Notes: a model not told the origin generated them from the sequence alone. DNA of 64,000 nucleotides from an uncultured Methylophilaceae bacterium (GCA_903863255.1 CAIPBJ010000091.1:1-64000), one strand, 5' to 3'. Counted from the stretch's first letter, positions 38,825 through 48,591 are shown. Made by a program: numbers and translations.

Positions 38825-39516
38825 ACGTAGATTACAATGAATTGAATAAATTTGCTGAGTTGGCCCATCGCTGGTGGGATAAGAACAGCGAATTCAAACC
38901 GTTGCACGATATCAATCCTCTTCGCTTGGAGTTGATCGATCAAGCTTGCATCTTAAAGGACAAAGAGGTTCTCGATGTCGGATGTGGAGGTGGAATACTT
39001 TCCGAATCCATGAGTGAAAAGGGCGCTAAAGTAACTGGGATTGACCTGGGCGAGAAAGCGCTGAATGTGGCAAGGCTGCATCAGCTTGAAAGTGGTGCGA
39101 ATGTCAAATATAGACTGGTTTCTGTAGAGGATCTAGCTGCGGAAAGACCTGAGTCTTTTGATGTTGTGACGTGCATGGAGATGTTAGAACATGTCCCTGA
39201 TCCATCCTCCGTTGTAAAGGCTTGTTCGCGTTTGGTTAAGCCAGGAGGAATGGTCTTTTTCTCAACAATAAACCGTAATCTCAAGGCTTATCTTCAAGCC
39301 GTTATCGCTGCAGAATATATCTTGAAATTATTGCCTCAGGGTACGCATGAATATGAAAAGTTTATCAAACCCTCACAGATTTCTGCATGGGGCAGGCAAT
39401 CTTCACTCGATTTGGTTGGTACCAAGGGGATGACTTACAATCCATTAACCAAGCGTTATTCCTTAGTAAGCAATATTGATGTAAATTACATCATCTACTT
39501 TAGAAAGTATCAATGA
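38821..39516 (+). CDS. ubiG: Ubiquinone biosynthesis O-methyltransferase UbiG
   Basis: SAM-dependent methyltransferase acting at both O-methylation steps of ubiquinone synthesis. The family start NVDYNELNKFAELAHRWWD is diagnostic. SAM motif I VLDVGCGGGILSE lies at 50-62, with the GVDLG-like GIDLGEKAL and the UbiG-typical MEMLEHVPDP and PGGMVFFSTINRN. The start is ATG 38821, overlapping the mtaD stop (ATGA); the frame extends upstream to 38791 inside mtaD, but those ten residues are not family sequence. The length is 231. Confidence 0.95.
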   Translation: MNVDYNELNKFAELAHRWWDKNSEFKPLHDINPLRLELIDQACILKDKEVLDVGCGGGILSESMSEKGAKVTGIDLGEKALNVARLHQLESGANVKYRLVSVEDLAAERPESFDVVTCMEMLEHVPDPSSVVKACSRLVKPGGMVFFSTINRNLKAYLQAVIAAEYILKLLPQGTHEYEKFIKPSQISAWGRQSSLDLVGTKGMTYNPLTKRYSLVSNIDVNYIIYFRKYQ

Positions 39517-40172
39517 TACTTTTTGATCTCGATGGAACGCTTTTAGATACAGCACCTGATCTCGGTTTGGCGCTCAATATTCAGCTTGCACGCCATGGGT
39601 TTTCAGAACTTGCTCCGGATGTCATTCGCCCCTATGCATCTCATGGTTCAAAAGGCTTATTGAAATTAGGTTTTGGAATCGAATCAGAAGACCCCGGATT
39701 TGATGCTTTAAGGCTTGAATACTTGGATATCTATAATGAAGTCTTTAAGAAATCACCAAAGTTCTTTGAAGGTATGGATGAGGTGCTTGACCGGATTGAA
39801 GAAAATAAAATTTCATGGGGAATTGTAACTAACAAACCAAGGCGTTTTTCACAGCCATTGGTCGAAGCGTTGAACCTCAATACCCGATTCGCTTGTTTAG
39901 TTTGCGGAGATGATGCACAACGACCAAAACCCTTTCCTGACACATTGCTACTAGCCTGTCAGAATGCCTCCGTTAATCCAAGCGAATGTTATTATGTTGG
40001 TGATGCGGAAAGAGATATTCTTGCGGGGGTGTCTGCCGGTATGGAAACAATAGTTGCACTTTACGGATACATCAGCAAAGACGAAAGCCCTTTAAACTGG
40101 GGTGCAAGCTATTTTATAAATTCTCCAAATGAAATATTAAGTATCTTGGGAATTAACGATTCTAATAATTAA
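39513..40172 (+). CDS. gph: Phosphoglycolate phosphatase-like HAD hydrolase
   Basis: 219-residue HAD-superfamily phosphatase. Motif I is LFDLDGTLLDTAPDL with nucleophile D5 and D7; motif II lies in WGIVTNKP; the motif III lysine is in KPFPDTLL; motif IV is YVGDAERDILAG. The IA subfamily helical cap follows motif I. It overlaps ubiG by 4 bases (ATGA), and ubiG-gph pairs are common in Betaproteobacteria. It could act on 2-phosphoglycolate or other sugar phosphates such as MurNAc-6P. It is convergent with glnD. Confidence 0.9.
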   Translation: MILFDLDGTLLDTAPDLGLALNIQLARHGFSELAPDVIRPYASHGSKGLLKLGFGIESEDPGFDALRLEYLDIYNEVFKKSPKFFEGMDEVLDRIEENKISWGIVTNKPRRFSQPLVEALNLNTRFACLVCGDDAQRPKPFPDTLLLACQNASVNPSECYYVGDAERDILAGVSAGMETIVALYGYISKDESPLNWGASYFINSPNEILSILGINDSNN

Positions 40173-40173
40173 A

Positions 40174-42759
40174 TTAGAGAACTTCGTTTAATTCATAAGA
40201 TAATGCCTCGATGGTGTTTTGTGTTAAATCAGCCCCGTTTTTCCCTGAGATCAAAAATGTGTCTTCTGCTCGTTGTCCAAGGGTATTGATCTTTGCGGTT
40301 TGTAAATGAATTTTGTGCTTCAGAAACAATTGAGCCAACGTAGAGAGCAGGCCAGGCCTGTCGCCCGCTACAATATTGAGCGTGTAATTTTTGGTTACAG
40401 GATTATTACTAATGTTGACGGATGCTGCAATGGGCATATGCTTAACCTGGCGACTTAATCTGCCTTTGTAAGGAACGGTAGACATGGTGGGCATTAAAAG
40501 TGCATTTGTTAGTTCGTACTCGATGTAACTTAATAAATCTCTATAACTAACGTTTCTATCATTATGATTGTAAACAAGAAAACTGTCTAATGTGTGACCG
40601 TCGTTCGTGTTGTAAACTTTCGCTTCCAGTATTGTGTAAGCAATACGTTCGAAGAAACTACAGGTTCTTGCAAACAGATCATCCTTTTTATTTTTTGTAA
40701 ATATAAGAACTTGAATGCCGTCGCCCTCAGGACTTAATCTACTTCTAACGATTGGTTTTTCGCTATTTAAATGACTGATAAGCAGCCTGCTATGCCATGC
40801 TATTTCATGTCCTTCGTAACGCAAGAAGTATTCGCGCCCCAGCTTATCCCAAAGTGGCTGGTAGTCCTCTTTCTTGATTCCGTAATAGCCAAGAATATTC
40901 ACTGCCTGCTTTTTCCGAAGAAGCAATTCTGTGTCAGCACCAGTTACATTCCCATTTAATAACCTTCTGGTGGATAAAAATAAATTTTCCAATAATTTGG
41001 ATTTCCATGCATTCCATACTTTTGGGCTTGTGCCGCGAATATCTGCTACGGTTAATAGGTAGAGTGCCGTTAGATGTCGCTCATCCCCCATCAGGCATGC
41101 AAAGTTCTCAATGACTTGAGGGTCTGACAGGTCCGATTTCTGAGCTGTACTAGACATGATCAAGTGCGATTTAACCAACCATGAAACAAGTTCAGTATCT
41201 TCTTTTGATAAACCATGTAGTCTGCAAAACCTGCTGGCATCGGCTGTGCCCAATGAAGAGTGATCACCACCCCTGCCTTTGGCTATGTCATGAAAAAGAG
41301 CTGCTATGTAGAGTAAGTGATGATCATAAAATTCAGAGAACAGCTTGCTGCATAAAGGAAACTCATGAGCGTACTCATTTACTGAGAATCTATGTAAGTT
41401 TCTTAGTACGTTAAGGATGTGCTCATCTACGGTATATACATGAAATAAATCATGCTGCATTTGACCAACGATTCTTCCGAATGCCGGAATATAATTACCT
41501 AATATTCCATATCGATTCATTCGATTCAGGACGGAGTTTACTCGATTGGGCTGCTTCAATATTTTGATGAAAAGTGCTTTGTTCTCTGGTTGGTTTCTGA
41601 ATTCCCCATTGACAAGGTTTTTCACTCTGTAAAGGGTTCTTATAAGCTTAGGACTCATTCCGTTAAGCTCTGGATGCTGCTCCAATAACAGAAAACTTTC
41701 CAATATCGTACTGGGGTTGCGTTGAAGTAATGTGGCAGACTTGGCTGTTAGCAGCCCATTATGCGATTCAAAATGTTGATTGATCGCCTTAGTTTCCTGC
41801 TGTTCAGTATAAATAAGTTCTTTGAGCAGTTGGAGCAGGATCTCATTCATTAATCCTACAAATTTTGCACTTCGATAAAAACCGTGCATAAGTTGTTCAC
41901 TGGCTCTTCTTTGTTTGTTACTTACAAAACCTAAGTCGTTGGCAAGCTCGTTTTGAAAATCAAAAATAAGTCGGTCTTCTCGTCGGTTGGCTAGATAATG
42001 CAGCCTAATTCTAAGCATCTGCAAGTGACGTTCATGCCTGCGAATCTGCTTCATTTCGTTCTGCGTAATTACATCATGCCTGACGAGGGCGTTCCAGTCT
42101 TCGCCTAGCTTTAAGCTTCTTGTAATCCATAAGATATTATGAAGATCACGTAACCCACCTGGACTCTCCTTTATGTTTGGTTCCAGGTTGTAGGCAGTAT
42201 CATTGAAACGAGCATGTCTAAGTTCTTGCTCCCTCATTTTGGCCTGAAAAAAATCACGAATATTAATTATCTTTGAGAACTCTTCTTCAAACTCATGATA
42301 GAGCTGACGGTTTCCAATCAGCCAACGAGATTCAAGCAAGTTGGTCTGAACCGTAACGTCCTTTTGTGCTTCCTCGAGGCATTCCTTCAGATTTCTCACG
42401 CTGTGCCCTATGGCTAAGCCGATGTCCCAAAACACACCAATCATTGACTCAATTTGATTGTTGATTTTTTCATCGGTCTCATCTGGAATCAGAATGAGCA
42501 AATCAACGTCGGAATAAGGAAATAGTTCTTTGCGTCCGTATCCTCCAACCGCAATGAGGCAAACACTGGGATTGATTCCCAATTGTTTCCATAGGTCTTT
42601 CAGAAGGACATCAATGGACTTTGAATGCTTTCTCAGCAATGAAAGGGTATTGCCTGATTTATCAAAACTTGATTTGAGATCTTTTTGCTGCTCCTTTAAC
42701 CAAGTTTTCCAGTATTTGGCCGGTTCTTCTAATTTTGAGTTGTTGATGGCATGTAACAT
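40174..42759 (-). CDS. glnD: [Protein-PII] uridylyltransferase/uridylyl-removing enzyme GlnD
   Basis: Senses glutamine and modifies PII nitrogen-regulatory proteins. Domain order in 861 residues: nucleotidyltransferase with GGYGRKELFPYSDVDLLIL (metal aspartates D84 and D86); the GlnD linker domain (ESPGGLRDLHNILWI); an HD hydrolase domain (LFHDIAKGRGGDHSSLG, about 485-500); and two C-terminal ACT domains, the last with AGDRPGLLSTLAQLFLKHKIHLQTAKI. It is full length and intact. It begins 6 bases after map on the same strand, so the two are probably co-transcribed. Confidence 0.96.
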   Translation of the reverse strand: MLHAINNSKLEEPAKYWKTWLKEQQKDLKSSFDKSGNTLSLLRKHSKSIDVLLKDLWKQLGINPSVCLIAVGGYGRKELFPYSDVDLLILIPDETDEKINNQIESMIGVFWDIGLAIGHSVRNLKECLEEAQKDVTVQTNLLESRWLIGNRQLYHEFEEEFSKIINIRDFFQAKMREQELRHARFNDTAYNLEPNIKESPGGLRDLHNILWITRSLKLGEDWNALVRHDVITQNEMKQIRRHERHLQMLRIRLHYLANRREDRLIFDFQNELANDLGFVSNKQRRASEQLMHGFYRSAKFVGLMNEILLQLLKELIYTEQQETKAINQHFESHNGLLTAKSATLLQRNPSTILESFLLLEQHPELNGMSPKLIRTLYRVKNLVNGEFRNQPENKALFIKILKQPNRVNSVLNRMNRYGILGNYIPAFGRIVGQMQHDLFHVYTVDEHILNVLRNLHRFSVNEYAHEFPLCSKLFSEFYDHHLLYIAALFHDIAKGRGGDHSSLGTADASRFCRLHGLSKEDTELVSWLVKSHLIMSSTAQKSDLSDPQVIENFACLMGDERHLTALYLLTVADIRGTSPKVWNAWKSKLLENLFLSTRRLLNGNVTGADTELLLRKKQAVNILGYYGIKKEDYQPLWDKLGREYFLRYEGHEIAWHSRLLISHLNSEKPIVRSRLSPEGDGIQVLIFTKNKKDDLFARTCSFFERIAYTILEAKVYNTNDGHTLDSFLVYNHNDRNVSYRDLLSYIEYELTNALLMPTMSTVPYKGRLSRQVKHMPIAASVNISNNPVTKNYTLNIVAGDRPGLLSTLAQLFLKHKIHLQTAKINTLGQRAEDTFLISGKNGADLTQNTIEALSYELNEVL

Positions 42760-42765
42760 AATTAA

Positions 42766-43578
42766 CTAGATTTGATTCAGGTTGGAAAATTCTGGAGGCT
42801 GGGGTGTGCCATCTGAAATTGTGAGAACTTCATAACCTATATCAGTAACCAGAACAGTGTGTTCCCACTGAGCGGATAGGCTATGGTCTTTTGTAACGAT
42901 TGTCCAGCCATCTCCCAGCTGTTTTATATGCCTCTTTCCGGCATTAATCATGGGTTCGATCGTGAAGATCATGCCTTTCTGAAGTTTCATCCCGGCGCCA
43001 GCCTTGCCGTAATGTAATACTTGAGGATCCTCATGGAATCGCTTTCCAATGCCATGGCCACAGAACTCCTGAACGACACTAAATCCATTTTTCTCAGCAT
43101 AAGACTGAATGGCTGAACCGATATCACCCAGTGTCGCACCTGGTTTAACCTTTGAAATGCCTAACCACATGCACTGATAGGTAATCTCACATAGACGTTT
43201 AGCCTGAATGGATGGTTCACCCACATAAAACATTCTGCTCGTGTCTCCGTGATAACCGTCCTTAATTACTGTTATGTCAATATTGACGATGTCACCATTC
43301 TTTAGGCTTTTTTCACTTGGAACACCATGGCATATCTGATGATTAATGGAAGTACATATCGATTTAGGGTAAGGAACATGGCCAGGAGGTGCATAATTTA
43401 AAGGTGCAGGAATGGTTTTTTGAACCTTGACCATATAATCATGACAGAGTTTATCCAAATCATTGGTAGTGACTCCTGGTTTTACAAATGGCATGATAAA
43501 ATCCAGCACTTCAGAGGCGAGCTTTCCCGCCACACGCATTTTTTCGATTTCTTCCTGAGTTTTAATTGTCACTGCCAT
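42766..43578 (-). CDS. map: Type I methionine aminopeptidase
   Basis: Removes the initiator methionine from new proteins. The 270 residues have the pita-bread-fold motifs: CHGVPSEKSLKNGDIVNIDI, DGYHGDTSRMFYVG (metal aspartates), EFCGHGIGKRFHEDPQVLHYG (metal His) and FTIEPMINAG and EHTVLVTD (metal glutamates). ATG 43578 has no strong Shine-Dalgarno visible. It is divergent from rpsB, the standard arrangement in Proteobacteria. Confidence 0.96.
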   Translation of the reverse strand: MAVTIKTQEEIEKMRVAGKLASEVLDFIMPFVKPGVTTNDLDKLCHDYMVKVQKTIPAPLNYAPPGHVPYPKSICTSINHQICHGVPSEKSLKNGDIVNIDITVIKDGYHGDTSRMFYVGEPSIQAKRLCEITYQCMWLGISKVKPGATLGDIGSAIQSYAEKNGFSVVQEFCGHGIGKRFHEDPQVLHYGKAGAGMKLQKGMIFTIEPMINAGKRHIKQLGDGWTIVTKDHSLSAQWEHTVLVTDIGYEVLTISDGTPQPPEFSNLNQI

Positions 43579-43779
43579 ATAGTTGATTATGAGCCCTAAA
43601 AGTTAGGTTTCCCTTGAGTTAAGATAGGTGCTTATGGTAGCATAACGCACCCTATTTATTACAAATTGGGTTTCTTAAATAAAACTTATAGCATACGCCC
43701 CGTACAGGGTGTCCATTCTTGAATCAAAAAATGGATGTTGATGGGTGTGTGTAAGCTTTAACCCTTACAGGAGATTTTT
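43579..43779 (+). promoter_or_regulatory. map/rpsB divergent region with rpsB promoter candidate and structured leader
   Basis: This 201-base gap carries an rpsB promoter candidate: TTGAGT (43614-43619), an 18-base spacer and TAGCAT (43638-43643) with extended TGG. Downstream are two hairpins. The first has arms TCCATT (43712-43717) and AATGGA (43730-43735). The second has arms TGTAAG (43750-43755) and CTTACA (43764-43769) and ends at the Shine-Dalgarno AGGAG. A long leader fits the known S2-mediated autoregulation of rpsB in other Proteobacteria; this is inference here. Confidence 0.4.
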
Positions 43780-44529
43780 ATGTCAGTAACCATGCGTCAA
43801 ATGCTTGAGGCGGGTGTTCACTTTGGACACCAGACTCGTTATTGGAATCCCAAAATGGCACCGTATATTTTCGGTGACAGGAACAAGATTCACATTGTTA
43901 ATCTAGAGAAAACATTACCCATGTTTGAGGACGCTCTCAAATATGTGCGTCAATTAGCGGCTAACAAAGGTCGTATCCTTTTTGTAGGGACCAAGCGTCA
44001 AGCCCGTGAAATCATGAAAGAAGAGGCAGTTCGGGCAAATTGTGCCTACGTTAACCATCGTTGGCTTGGCGGCATGTTGACTAATTTTAAGACGGTAAAG
44101 CAATCGATCAAGCGCCTGAATGATTACGAGACAATGCTTCAGGATGGCAGTTTGGAAAAATTTGGAAAAAAAGAAGCTCTGGGCTATAAAAGGGAAGTTG
44201 AGAAACTTTCTCGTTCAATCGGTGGAATTAAGGAAATGGGTGGCCTTCCAGATGCAATTTTCATCGTTGACGTTGGTCACGAAAGTGGTGCCGTAACTGA
44301 GGCCGCTAAGCTCGGTATTCCAGTTATTGGTGTAGTGGACACGAATAATGCGCCCGATGGGATAGCATACATTATTCCTGGTAACGATGACTCAAGCCGT
44401 GCCATTAGGCTTTACGCTCGAGGAATTGCGGACGCAGTTCTCGAGGGACGTAGCAATTCGATTGCTGAAATCGTCAAATCTGCTACTGAAGAAGAGTTCG
44501 TTGAAGTCAGTGAGACTTCGGTAGAATAA
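43780..44529 (+). CDS. rpsB: Ribosomal protein S2
   Basis: 249-residue small-subunit protein. It starts [44 protein letters not shown] and has the conserved [14 protein letters not shown] and [17 protein letters not shown]...PGNDDS. ATG 43780 has AGGAG 6 bases upstream. The rpsB-tsf order with a terminator-like attenuator between them matches E. coli. It starts the large translation/envelope cluster on the plus strand. Confidence 0.98.
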   Translation: MSVTMRQMLEAGVHFGHQTRYWNPKMAPYIFGDRNKIHIVNLEKTLPMFEDALKYVRQLAANKGRILFVGTKRQAREIMKEEAVRANCAYVNHRWLGGMLTNFKTVKQSIKRLNDYETMLQDGSLEKFGKKEALGYKREVEKLSRSIGGIKEMGGLPDAIFIVDVGHESGAVTEAAKLGIPVIGVVDTNNAPDGIAYIIPGNDDSSRAIRLYARGIADAVLEGRSNSIAEIVKSATEEEFVEVSETSVE

Positions 44530-44544
44530 ACCCTAAGAAAAAAT

Positions 44545-44566
44545 GGGGCGATAGCCCCTTTTTTTT
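44545..44566 (+). terminator. Rho-independent terminator/attenuator between rpsB and tsf
   Basis: Stem GGGGC (44545-44549) and GCCCC (44554-44558), loop GATA, followed by eight T. The A-run before the stem extends the pairing to the T-run. It begins 15 bases after the rpsB stop. Likely partial, to set the S2:EF-Ts ratio (inference from the E. coli operon). Confidence 0.88.
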
Positions 44567-44631
44567 GTATCTAATTTAATGATTGTTTGTATTTTGCTTA
44601 TCGGCTGAATATATATTTAAGGAGTGGATAA

Positions 44632-45507
44632 ATGGCTGAAATTACCGCAGGTATGGTTAAAGAACTGCGTGAGCGTACTGATGCGCCTATGATGGATTGT
44701 AAAAAGGCTTTAACTGAAGCGGAAGGTGATATGGGCCGTGCTGAAGAGATTCTTCGAGTCCGTTTCGGCAATAAGGCTAGTAAGGCAGCTGGGCGTGTTG
44801 CTGCTGAAGGAACAGTTGGAATCAGCATCAGTGAAGATGGTAAAACTGGCGCAATGATAGAAGTTAATTCAGAAACAGACTTTTGTGCTAAAAATCAGGA
44901 TTTCCTGGACTATGTTCGTGAACTTGCTGTCGTTGTTGCAAAAAGCAACCCAGGCGATATAGCCGCGGTTAACTTGCTTCCAATGGGTTCAGGAACCGCA
45001 GAGGATATGAGAACACAGCTAGTCGGAAAGATTGGCGAAAACATTACTCCCAGACGTTTTGTGCGATTAAACGCTAATGGGAAGCTCTCCAGTTACGTTC
45101 ATGGAAGTAAAATTGGTGTTTTGGTTGATATTGTCGGTGGCGATGAAGCACTCGGCAAAGACATTGCTATGCATATTGCCGCTGCTAAACCAAAGTCACT
45201 CGATGCGACTGGCGTAGATCCTGCTTTGATTGAAGCCGAAAGACGCGTTGCTATTGAGAAGGCAAAAGAAGCAGGTAAACCAGATGCAATGCTAGATAAA
45301 ATAGCTGATGGGACTGTGCAAAAATTTCTCAAGGAAGTTACGCTCTTAAGCCAACCTTTTGTAAAGGATGACAAGGTAACGATTGATCAACTTCTTAAAT
45401 CCAAAGGCGCCTCAATTGCCTCGTTCACTATGTATGTCGTGGGTGAGGGCATCGAGAAGGTCGTGACAGACTTTGCTGCCGAAGTGGCAGCTGCCGCCAA
45501 AGGTTGA
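44632..45507 (+). CDS. tsf: Elongation factor Ts
   Basis: Nucleotide-exchange factor for EF-Tu, 291 residues. The N-terminal UBA-like domain has the signature [23 protein letters not shown]. The core EF-Ts signature is [15 protein letters not shown], with the Asp-Phe pair that inserts into EF-Tu. A second core repeat and the C-terminal module follow. ATG 44632 has AAGGAGTGG upstream. It follows rpsB after a terminator-like hairpin. Confidence 0.97.
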   Translation: MAEITAGMVKELRERTDAPMMDCKKALTEAEGDMGRAEEILRVRFGNKASKAAGRVAAEGTVGISISEDGKTGAMIEVNSETDFCAKNQDFLDYVRELAVVVAKSNPGDIAAVNLLPMGSGTAEDMRTQLVGKIGENITPRRFVRLNANGKLSSYVHGSKIGVLVDIVGGDEALGKDIAMHIAAAKPKSLDATGVDPALIEAERRVAIEKAKEAGKPDAMLDKIADGTVQKFLKEVTLLSQPFVKDDKVTIDQLLKSKGASIASFTMYVVGEGIEKVVTDFAAEVAAAAKG

Positions 45508-45560
45508 TTTTAGTTAAGGATCAAAAGAGCCTTAATTGTCTTAAGTTGTGATATAAAACC

Positions 45561-45586
45561 AATATGCCCTAATCTTAGGGCATATT
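45561..45586. terminator. Perfect 12-base inverted repeat between tsf and pyrH
   Basis: Arms AATATGCCCTAA (45561-45572) and TTAGGGCATATT (45575-45586) are perfectly complementary with only TC between them, so the real loop must open the inner pairs. CTTAAG follows rather than a T-run, so it is not a classical intrinsic terminator. It could act as a processing site, a pause, an mRNA-stabilising stem or a protein operator. A smaller TTAAGG/CCTTAA stem lies just upstream. Confidence 0.5.
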
Positions 45587-45611
45587 CTTAAGTGCCACTA
45601 ATAGGAGTGAT

Positions 45612-46328
45612 ATGCCTTCCCCTGCCTACAAGCGTATTTTGTTGAAACTCTCTGGTGAAGCCCTGATGGGTGACGATAATTACGGCATAAATCGCACAAC
45701 TATAAACCGAATTGTTTCTGAAATTAAGGAAATTGTTGATTTAGGCGTTCAGGTCGCAGTTGTGATTGGCGGTGGCAACATATTTCGAGGCGTTGCGCCC
45801 GCAGCAGAAGGTATGGATAGAGCAACGGCCGATTATATGGGAATGCTTGCTACGGTGATGAATGCTTTAGCCTTGCAAGATGCGATGCGTCATATAGGTT
45901 TAGTTAGTCGTGTTCAATCGGCGCTTAATATTGAACAAGTGGCCGAACCGTATATTCGAGGCAAGGCCATTCGCTATCTCGAAGAGGGTCGAGTTGTAAT
46001 TTTTGGGGCTGGGACAGGTAACCCATTTTTCACAACAGACACCGCAGCAGCGTTGCGTGGAATGGAAATGAATGCTGAAATCGTCTTGAAAGCCACAAAG
46101 GTTGACGGTGTCTACACGGACGATCCCAAGACTAATCCTGATGCCATGCGATATAAATCGCTTAGTTTCGATGAGGCGATTATTAAGAATCTTAAAGTCA
46201 TGGATGCCACGGCTTTAACATTGTGCCGAGATCAAAAGTTACCAATCTCTGTTTTTAGTATTTTTAAACAGGGTGCATTAAAACGAGTCGTAATGGGTGA
46301 GGACGAAGGAACACGCGTGTTGCCTTAA
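45612..46328 (+). CDS. pyrH: Uridylate kinase
   Basis: Hexameric bacterial UMP kinase of the amino-acid-kinase fold, 238 residues. Seen are [28 protein letters not shown], the [24 protein letters not shown] signature and [17 protein letters not shown], ending in [14 protein letters not shown] 45612 has AGGAG upstream (TAATAGGAGTGAT). It is part of the conserved rpsB-tsf-pyrH-frr run and provides UDP for nucleotide and envelope synthesis. Confidence 0.97.
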   Translation: MPSPAYKRILLKLSGEALMGDDNYGINRTTINRIVSEIKEIVDLGVQVAVVIGGGNIFRGVAPAAEGMDRATADYMGMLATVMNALALQDAMRHIGLVSRVQSALNIEQVAEPYIRGKAIRYLEEGRVVIFGAGTGNPFFTTDTAAALRGMEMNAEIVLKATKVDGVYTDDPKTNPDAMRYKSLSFDEAIIKNLKVMDATALTLCRDQKLPISVFSIFKQGALKRVVMGEDEGTRVLP

Positions 46329-46361
46329 CAGCCCGCAATTACTCTTAGAAATAAGGAGAAA

Positions 46362-46922
46362 ATGATGCTCAATGAAATAAAAAAGAATGCAGAACAAAAA
46401 ATGCATAAATCGATTGAGGCTCTTAAAAGTGATTTAAGTAAAGTCAGGACAGGAAGAGCGCATACAGGCCTTCTCGACCATGTCATGGTGGATTATTATG
46501 GATCCATGGTGGCTATCAATCAAGTTGCTAATATCACTTTGGGGGACGCGAGAACAATTCAGGTTCAGCCTTACGAAAAGAACATGATCTCAAAAGTAGA
46601 GAAAGCTATTCGAGATGCAGACTTAGGTCTAAACCCGGCTACAAACGGAGATCTGATAAGAGTTCCTATGCCGATGTTGACAGAAGAGCGTCGAAGAGAC
46701 CTTATAAAAGTCGTCAGGTCGGAAGCTGAAAATGCTAAAGTTGCAGTAAGAAACGTAAGACGAGATGCCAATGATGCGTTAAAGAAACTGATTAAAGATA
46801 AAGAAATCAGTGAAGATGATGAAAGGCGCATGCAGGATGAGATTCAAAAGCTCACAGATAAAAATGTGGTTGAAATAGAGAAGCTTTTGCAAGTTAAAGA
46901 ATCTGATCTGATGGCGGTCTGA
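46362..46922 (+). CDS. frr: Ribosome recycling factor
   Basis: Splits post-termination ribosomes with EF-G. The 186-residue three-helix-bundle protein has [23 protein letters not shown], the signature [11 protein letters not shown]-like [15 protein letters not shown] and [14 protein letters not shown]. The start is ATG 46362 or the adjacent ATG 46365, after AAGGAG. The 3' gap to uppS contains a weak TTGATT/AATCAA stem without a T-run. In-frame and intact. Confidence 0.97.
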   Translation: MMLNEIKKNAEQKMHKSIEALKSDLSKVRTGRAHTGLLDHVMVDYYGSMVAINQVANITLGDARTIQVQPYEKNMISKVEKAIRDADLGLNPATNGDLIRVPMPMLTEERRRDLIKVVRSEAENAKVAVRNVRRDANDALKKLIKDKEISEDDERRMQDEIQKLTDKNVVEIEKLLQVKESDLMAV

Positions 46923-46985
46923 GGACGACTGTATCATTCTTATCAAGTTATTTTGATTAAAAATCAATATTATATGGAGTTTTGA

Positions 46986-47735
46986 TTGGCACTTTTCTCT
47001 AGTTCCACTCAGGTCATTCCCAATGAAGCAAAAATTCCACGTCATGTTGCGGTGATTATGGATGGTAATGGGCGTTGGGCGAGAAATCGGTTTTTACCCA
47101 GGGTGGCTGGGCATAAACGTGGGGTTGATACGGTTAGGGAAATGATCAAACATTGCGCGGTTCTCGGAGTTGAGTACTTAACTTTGTTTGCATTTAGTAG
47201 CGAGAATTGGAGAAGACCTCAGGAAGAGGTAAGTTTCCTCATGGGCTTGTTTATGGAGTCTTTGAAAAAGGAAGTTATCAAACTCCATAAGAACAATATT
47301 CGGTTGATCATGATTGGTGATCGTTCTCGTTTTGACTCGTTGTTGTGTAAAGAAATTGATGATGCAGAATTACTCACAAAAGACAACACGGGATTAACAT
47401 TAACGATAGCTGCTAACTATGGCGGAAGGTGGGACATCATTCAGGCTATCAATAACCTCCAAAAGTCACATCCCGAACTATGTGGAAACTTCTCTGAAAG
47501 TCACATTACGCCCTTTCTATCGATGAGTTACGCTCCGGAACCGGATTTGTTTATTAGGACGGGCGGGGAGACAAGAATTAGTAATTTCTTATTATGGCAA
47601 TTAGCTTACACAGAACTGTATTTTACTGAAACATTATGGCCTGATTTTGACGACAAAGCATTTAATCTAGCAATTGAGTCTTATCAAAAAAGAGAACGTC
47701 GTTTCGGTCGAACCAGTGAACAACTTAAAAGTTAA
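46986..47735 (+). CDS. uppS: Undecaprenyl diphosphate synthase (cis-prenyltransferase)
   Basis: Makes C55 undecaprenyl-PP from FPP and IPP for peptidoglycan and O-antigen carriers. The family active-site motif HVAVIMDGNGRWA has D26. Further motifs are LTLFAFSSENWRRP and PEPDLFIRTGGETRISNFLLWQLAYTELYF. The start is TTG 46986 with GGAG six bases upstream (46976-46979). The next ATG lies inside the active-site motif, so TTG must be used. Length 249. Confidence 0.96.
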   Translation: MALFSSSTQVIPNEAKIPRHVAVIMDGNGRWARNRFLPRVAGHKRGVDTVREMIKHCAVLGVEYLTLFAFSSENWRRPQEEVSFLMGLFMESLKKEVIKLHKNNIRLIMIGDRSRFDSLLCKEIDDAELLTKDNTGLTLTIAANYGGRWDIIQAINNLQKSHPELCGNFSESHITPFLSMSYAPEPDLFIRTGGETRISNFLLWQLAYTELYFTETLWPDFDDKAFNLAIESYQKRERRFGRTSEQLKS

Positions 47736-47739
47736 TAGC

Positions 47740-48567
47740 ATGCTTAAAACACGTTTGCTAACTTCACTGATTCTTATAACCATTTTTTTGATTGCTCTGT
47801 TTAATCTTTCCCCTATTCAGTGGGCGATTTTTATGTTGATTATTGTTGTTGCTAGCCTGTGGGAATGGTCTTCAATAGCCAAGTTTAATAAATCTTTTCG
47901 ATATTTATACACGGTTCTAACAGTTTTACTGTGCCTGACAATCGTGTTTTGTGAAAAGCTGAATTTATCCAACCTTCAAAATCAAGCTGTATTCTGGGCA
48001 ATATTGGCCTCCGTCATATTTTGGATTTTGTTTGCTCCAGTATGGCTCTTTTTACGCTTTCCTATAAAAAATCCCATCTTATTGAGTTTTCTGGGCTGGT
48101 TGTTGATCGTTCCCATGTGGTTTGCAATGATGAGTCTAAGGCAAATCAACCCGTGGTTTCTTCTGGCGACCATGGGAACGGTTTGGATCGCTGATACAAC
48201 AGCATATTTCGTCGGTAAGCGATACGGTAAAAATAAGCTGGCTCCTTCCATAAGTCCTGGGAAAACATGGGAAGGCGTCGTGGGAGCATTGATTGCAGTA
48301 TCATGTTACGGTGGATTCCTTTGCTATTTTCTGAGGCTTAATATTTTTATTATCTTAGGTTTGTGGCTTGTTACTATACTAAGCATTATGGGCGACTTGA
48401 TAGAGTCGCTTATTAAAAGGCAAGCTGAAATCAAAGACAGTGGAAATCTGCTTCCGGGTCACGGAGGTATGCTGGACAGGATTGATGGGCTTACTTCTAC
48501 TTTGCCAGTTGTTACTTTTTTCGTCTATTTTCCTGTTTATTATATGAATTGGTTTAATGTTGTATGA
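47740..48567 (+). CDS. cdsA: Phosphatidate cytidylyltransferase
   Basis: Integral inner-membrane enzyme that makes CDP-diacylglycerol from phosphatidate and CTP. About eight hydrophobic segments; the CDS family signature near the end is DLIESLIKRQAEIKDSGNLLPGHGGMLDRIDG (about 215-247). The start is ATG 47740, 4 bases after the uppS stop. The frame stays open to 47674 inside uppS, but the upstream residues are not family sequence. Length 275. The uppS-cdsA-dxr-rseP-bamA order is conserved. Confidence 0.95.
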   Translation: MLKTRLLTSLILITIFLIALFNLSPIQWAIFMLIIVVASLWEWSSIAKFNKSFRYLYTVLTVLLCLTIVFCEKLNLSNLQNQAVFWAILASVIFWILFAPVWLFLRFPIKNPILLSFLGWLLIVPMWFAMMSLRQINPWFLLATMGTVWIADTTAYFVGKRYGKNKLAPSISPGKTWEGVVGALIAVSCYGGFLCYFLRLNIFIILGLWLVTILSIMGDLIESLIKRQAEIKDSGNLLPGHGGMLDRIDGLTSTLPVVTFFVYFPVYYMNWFNVV

Positions 48568-48591
48568 CGTTCAACGGTAGTATTTTTTAAT

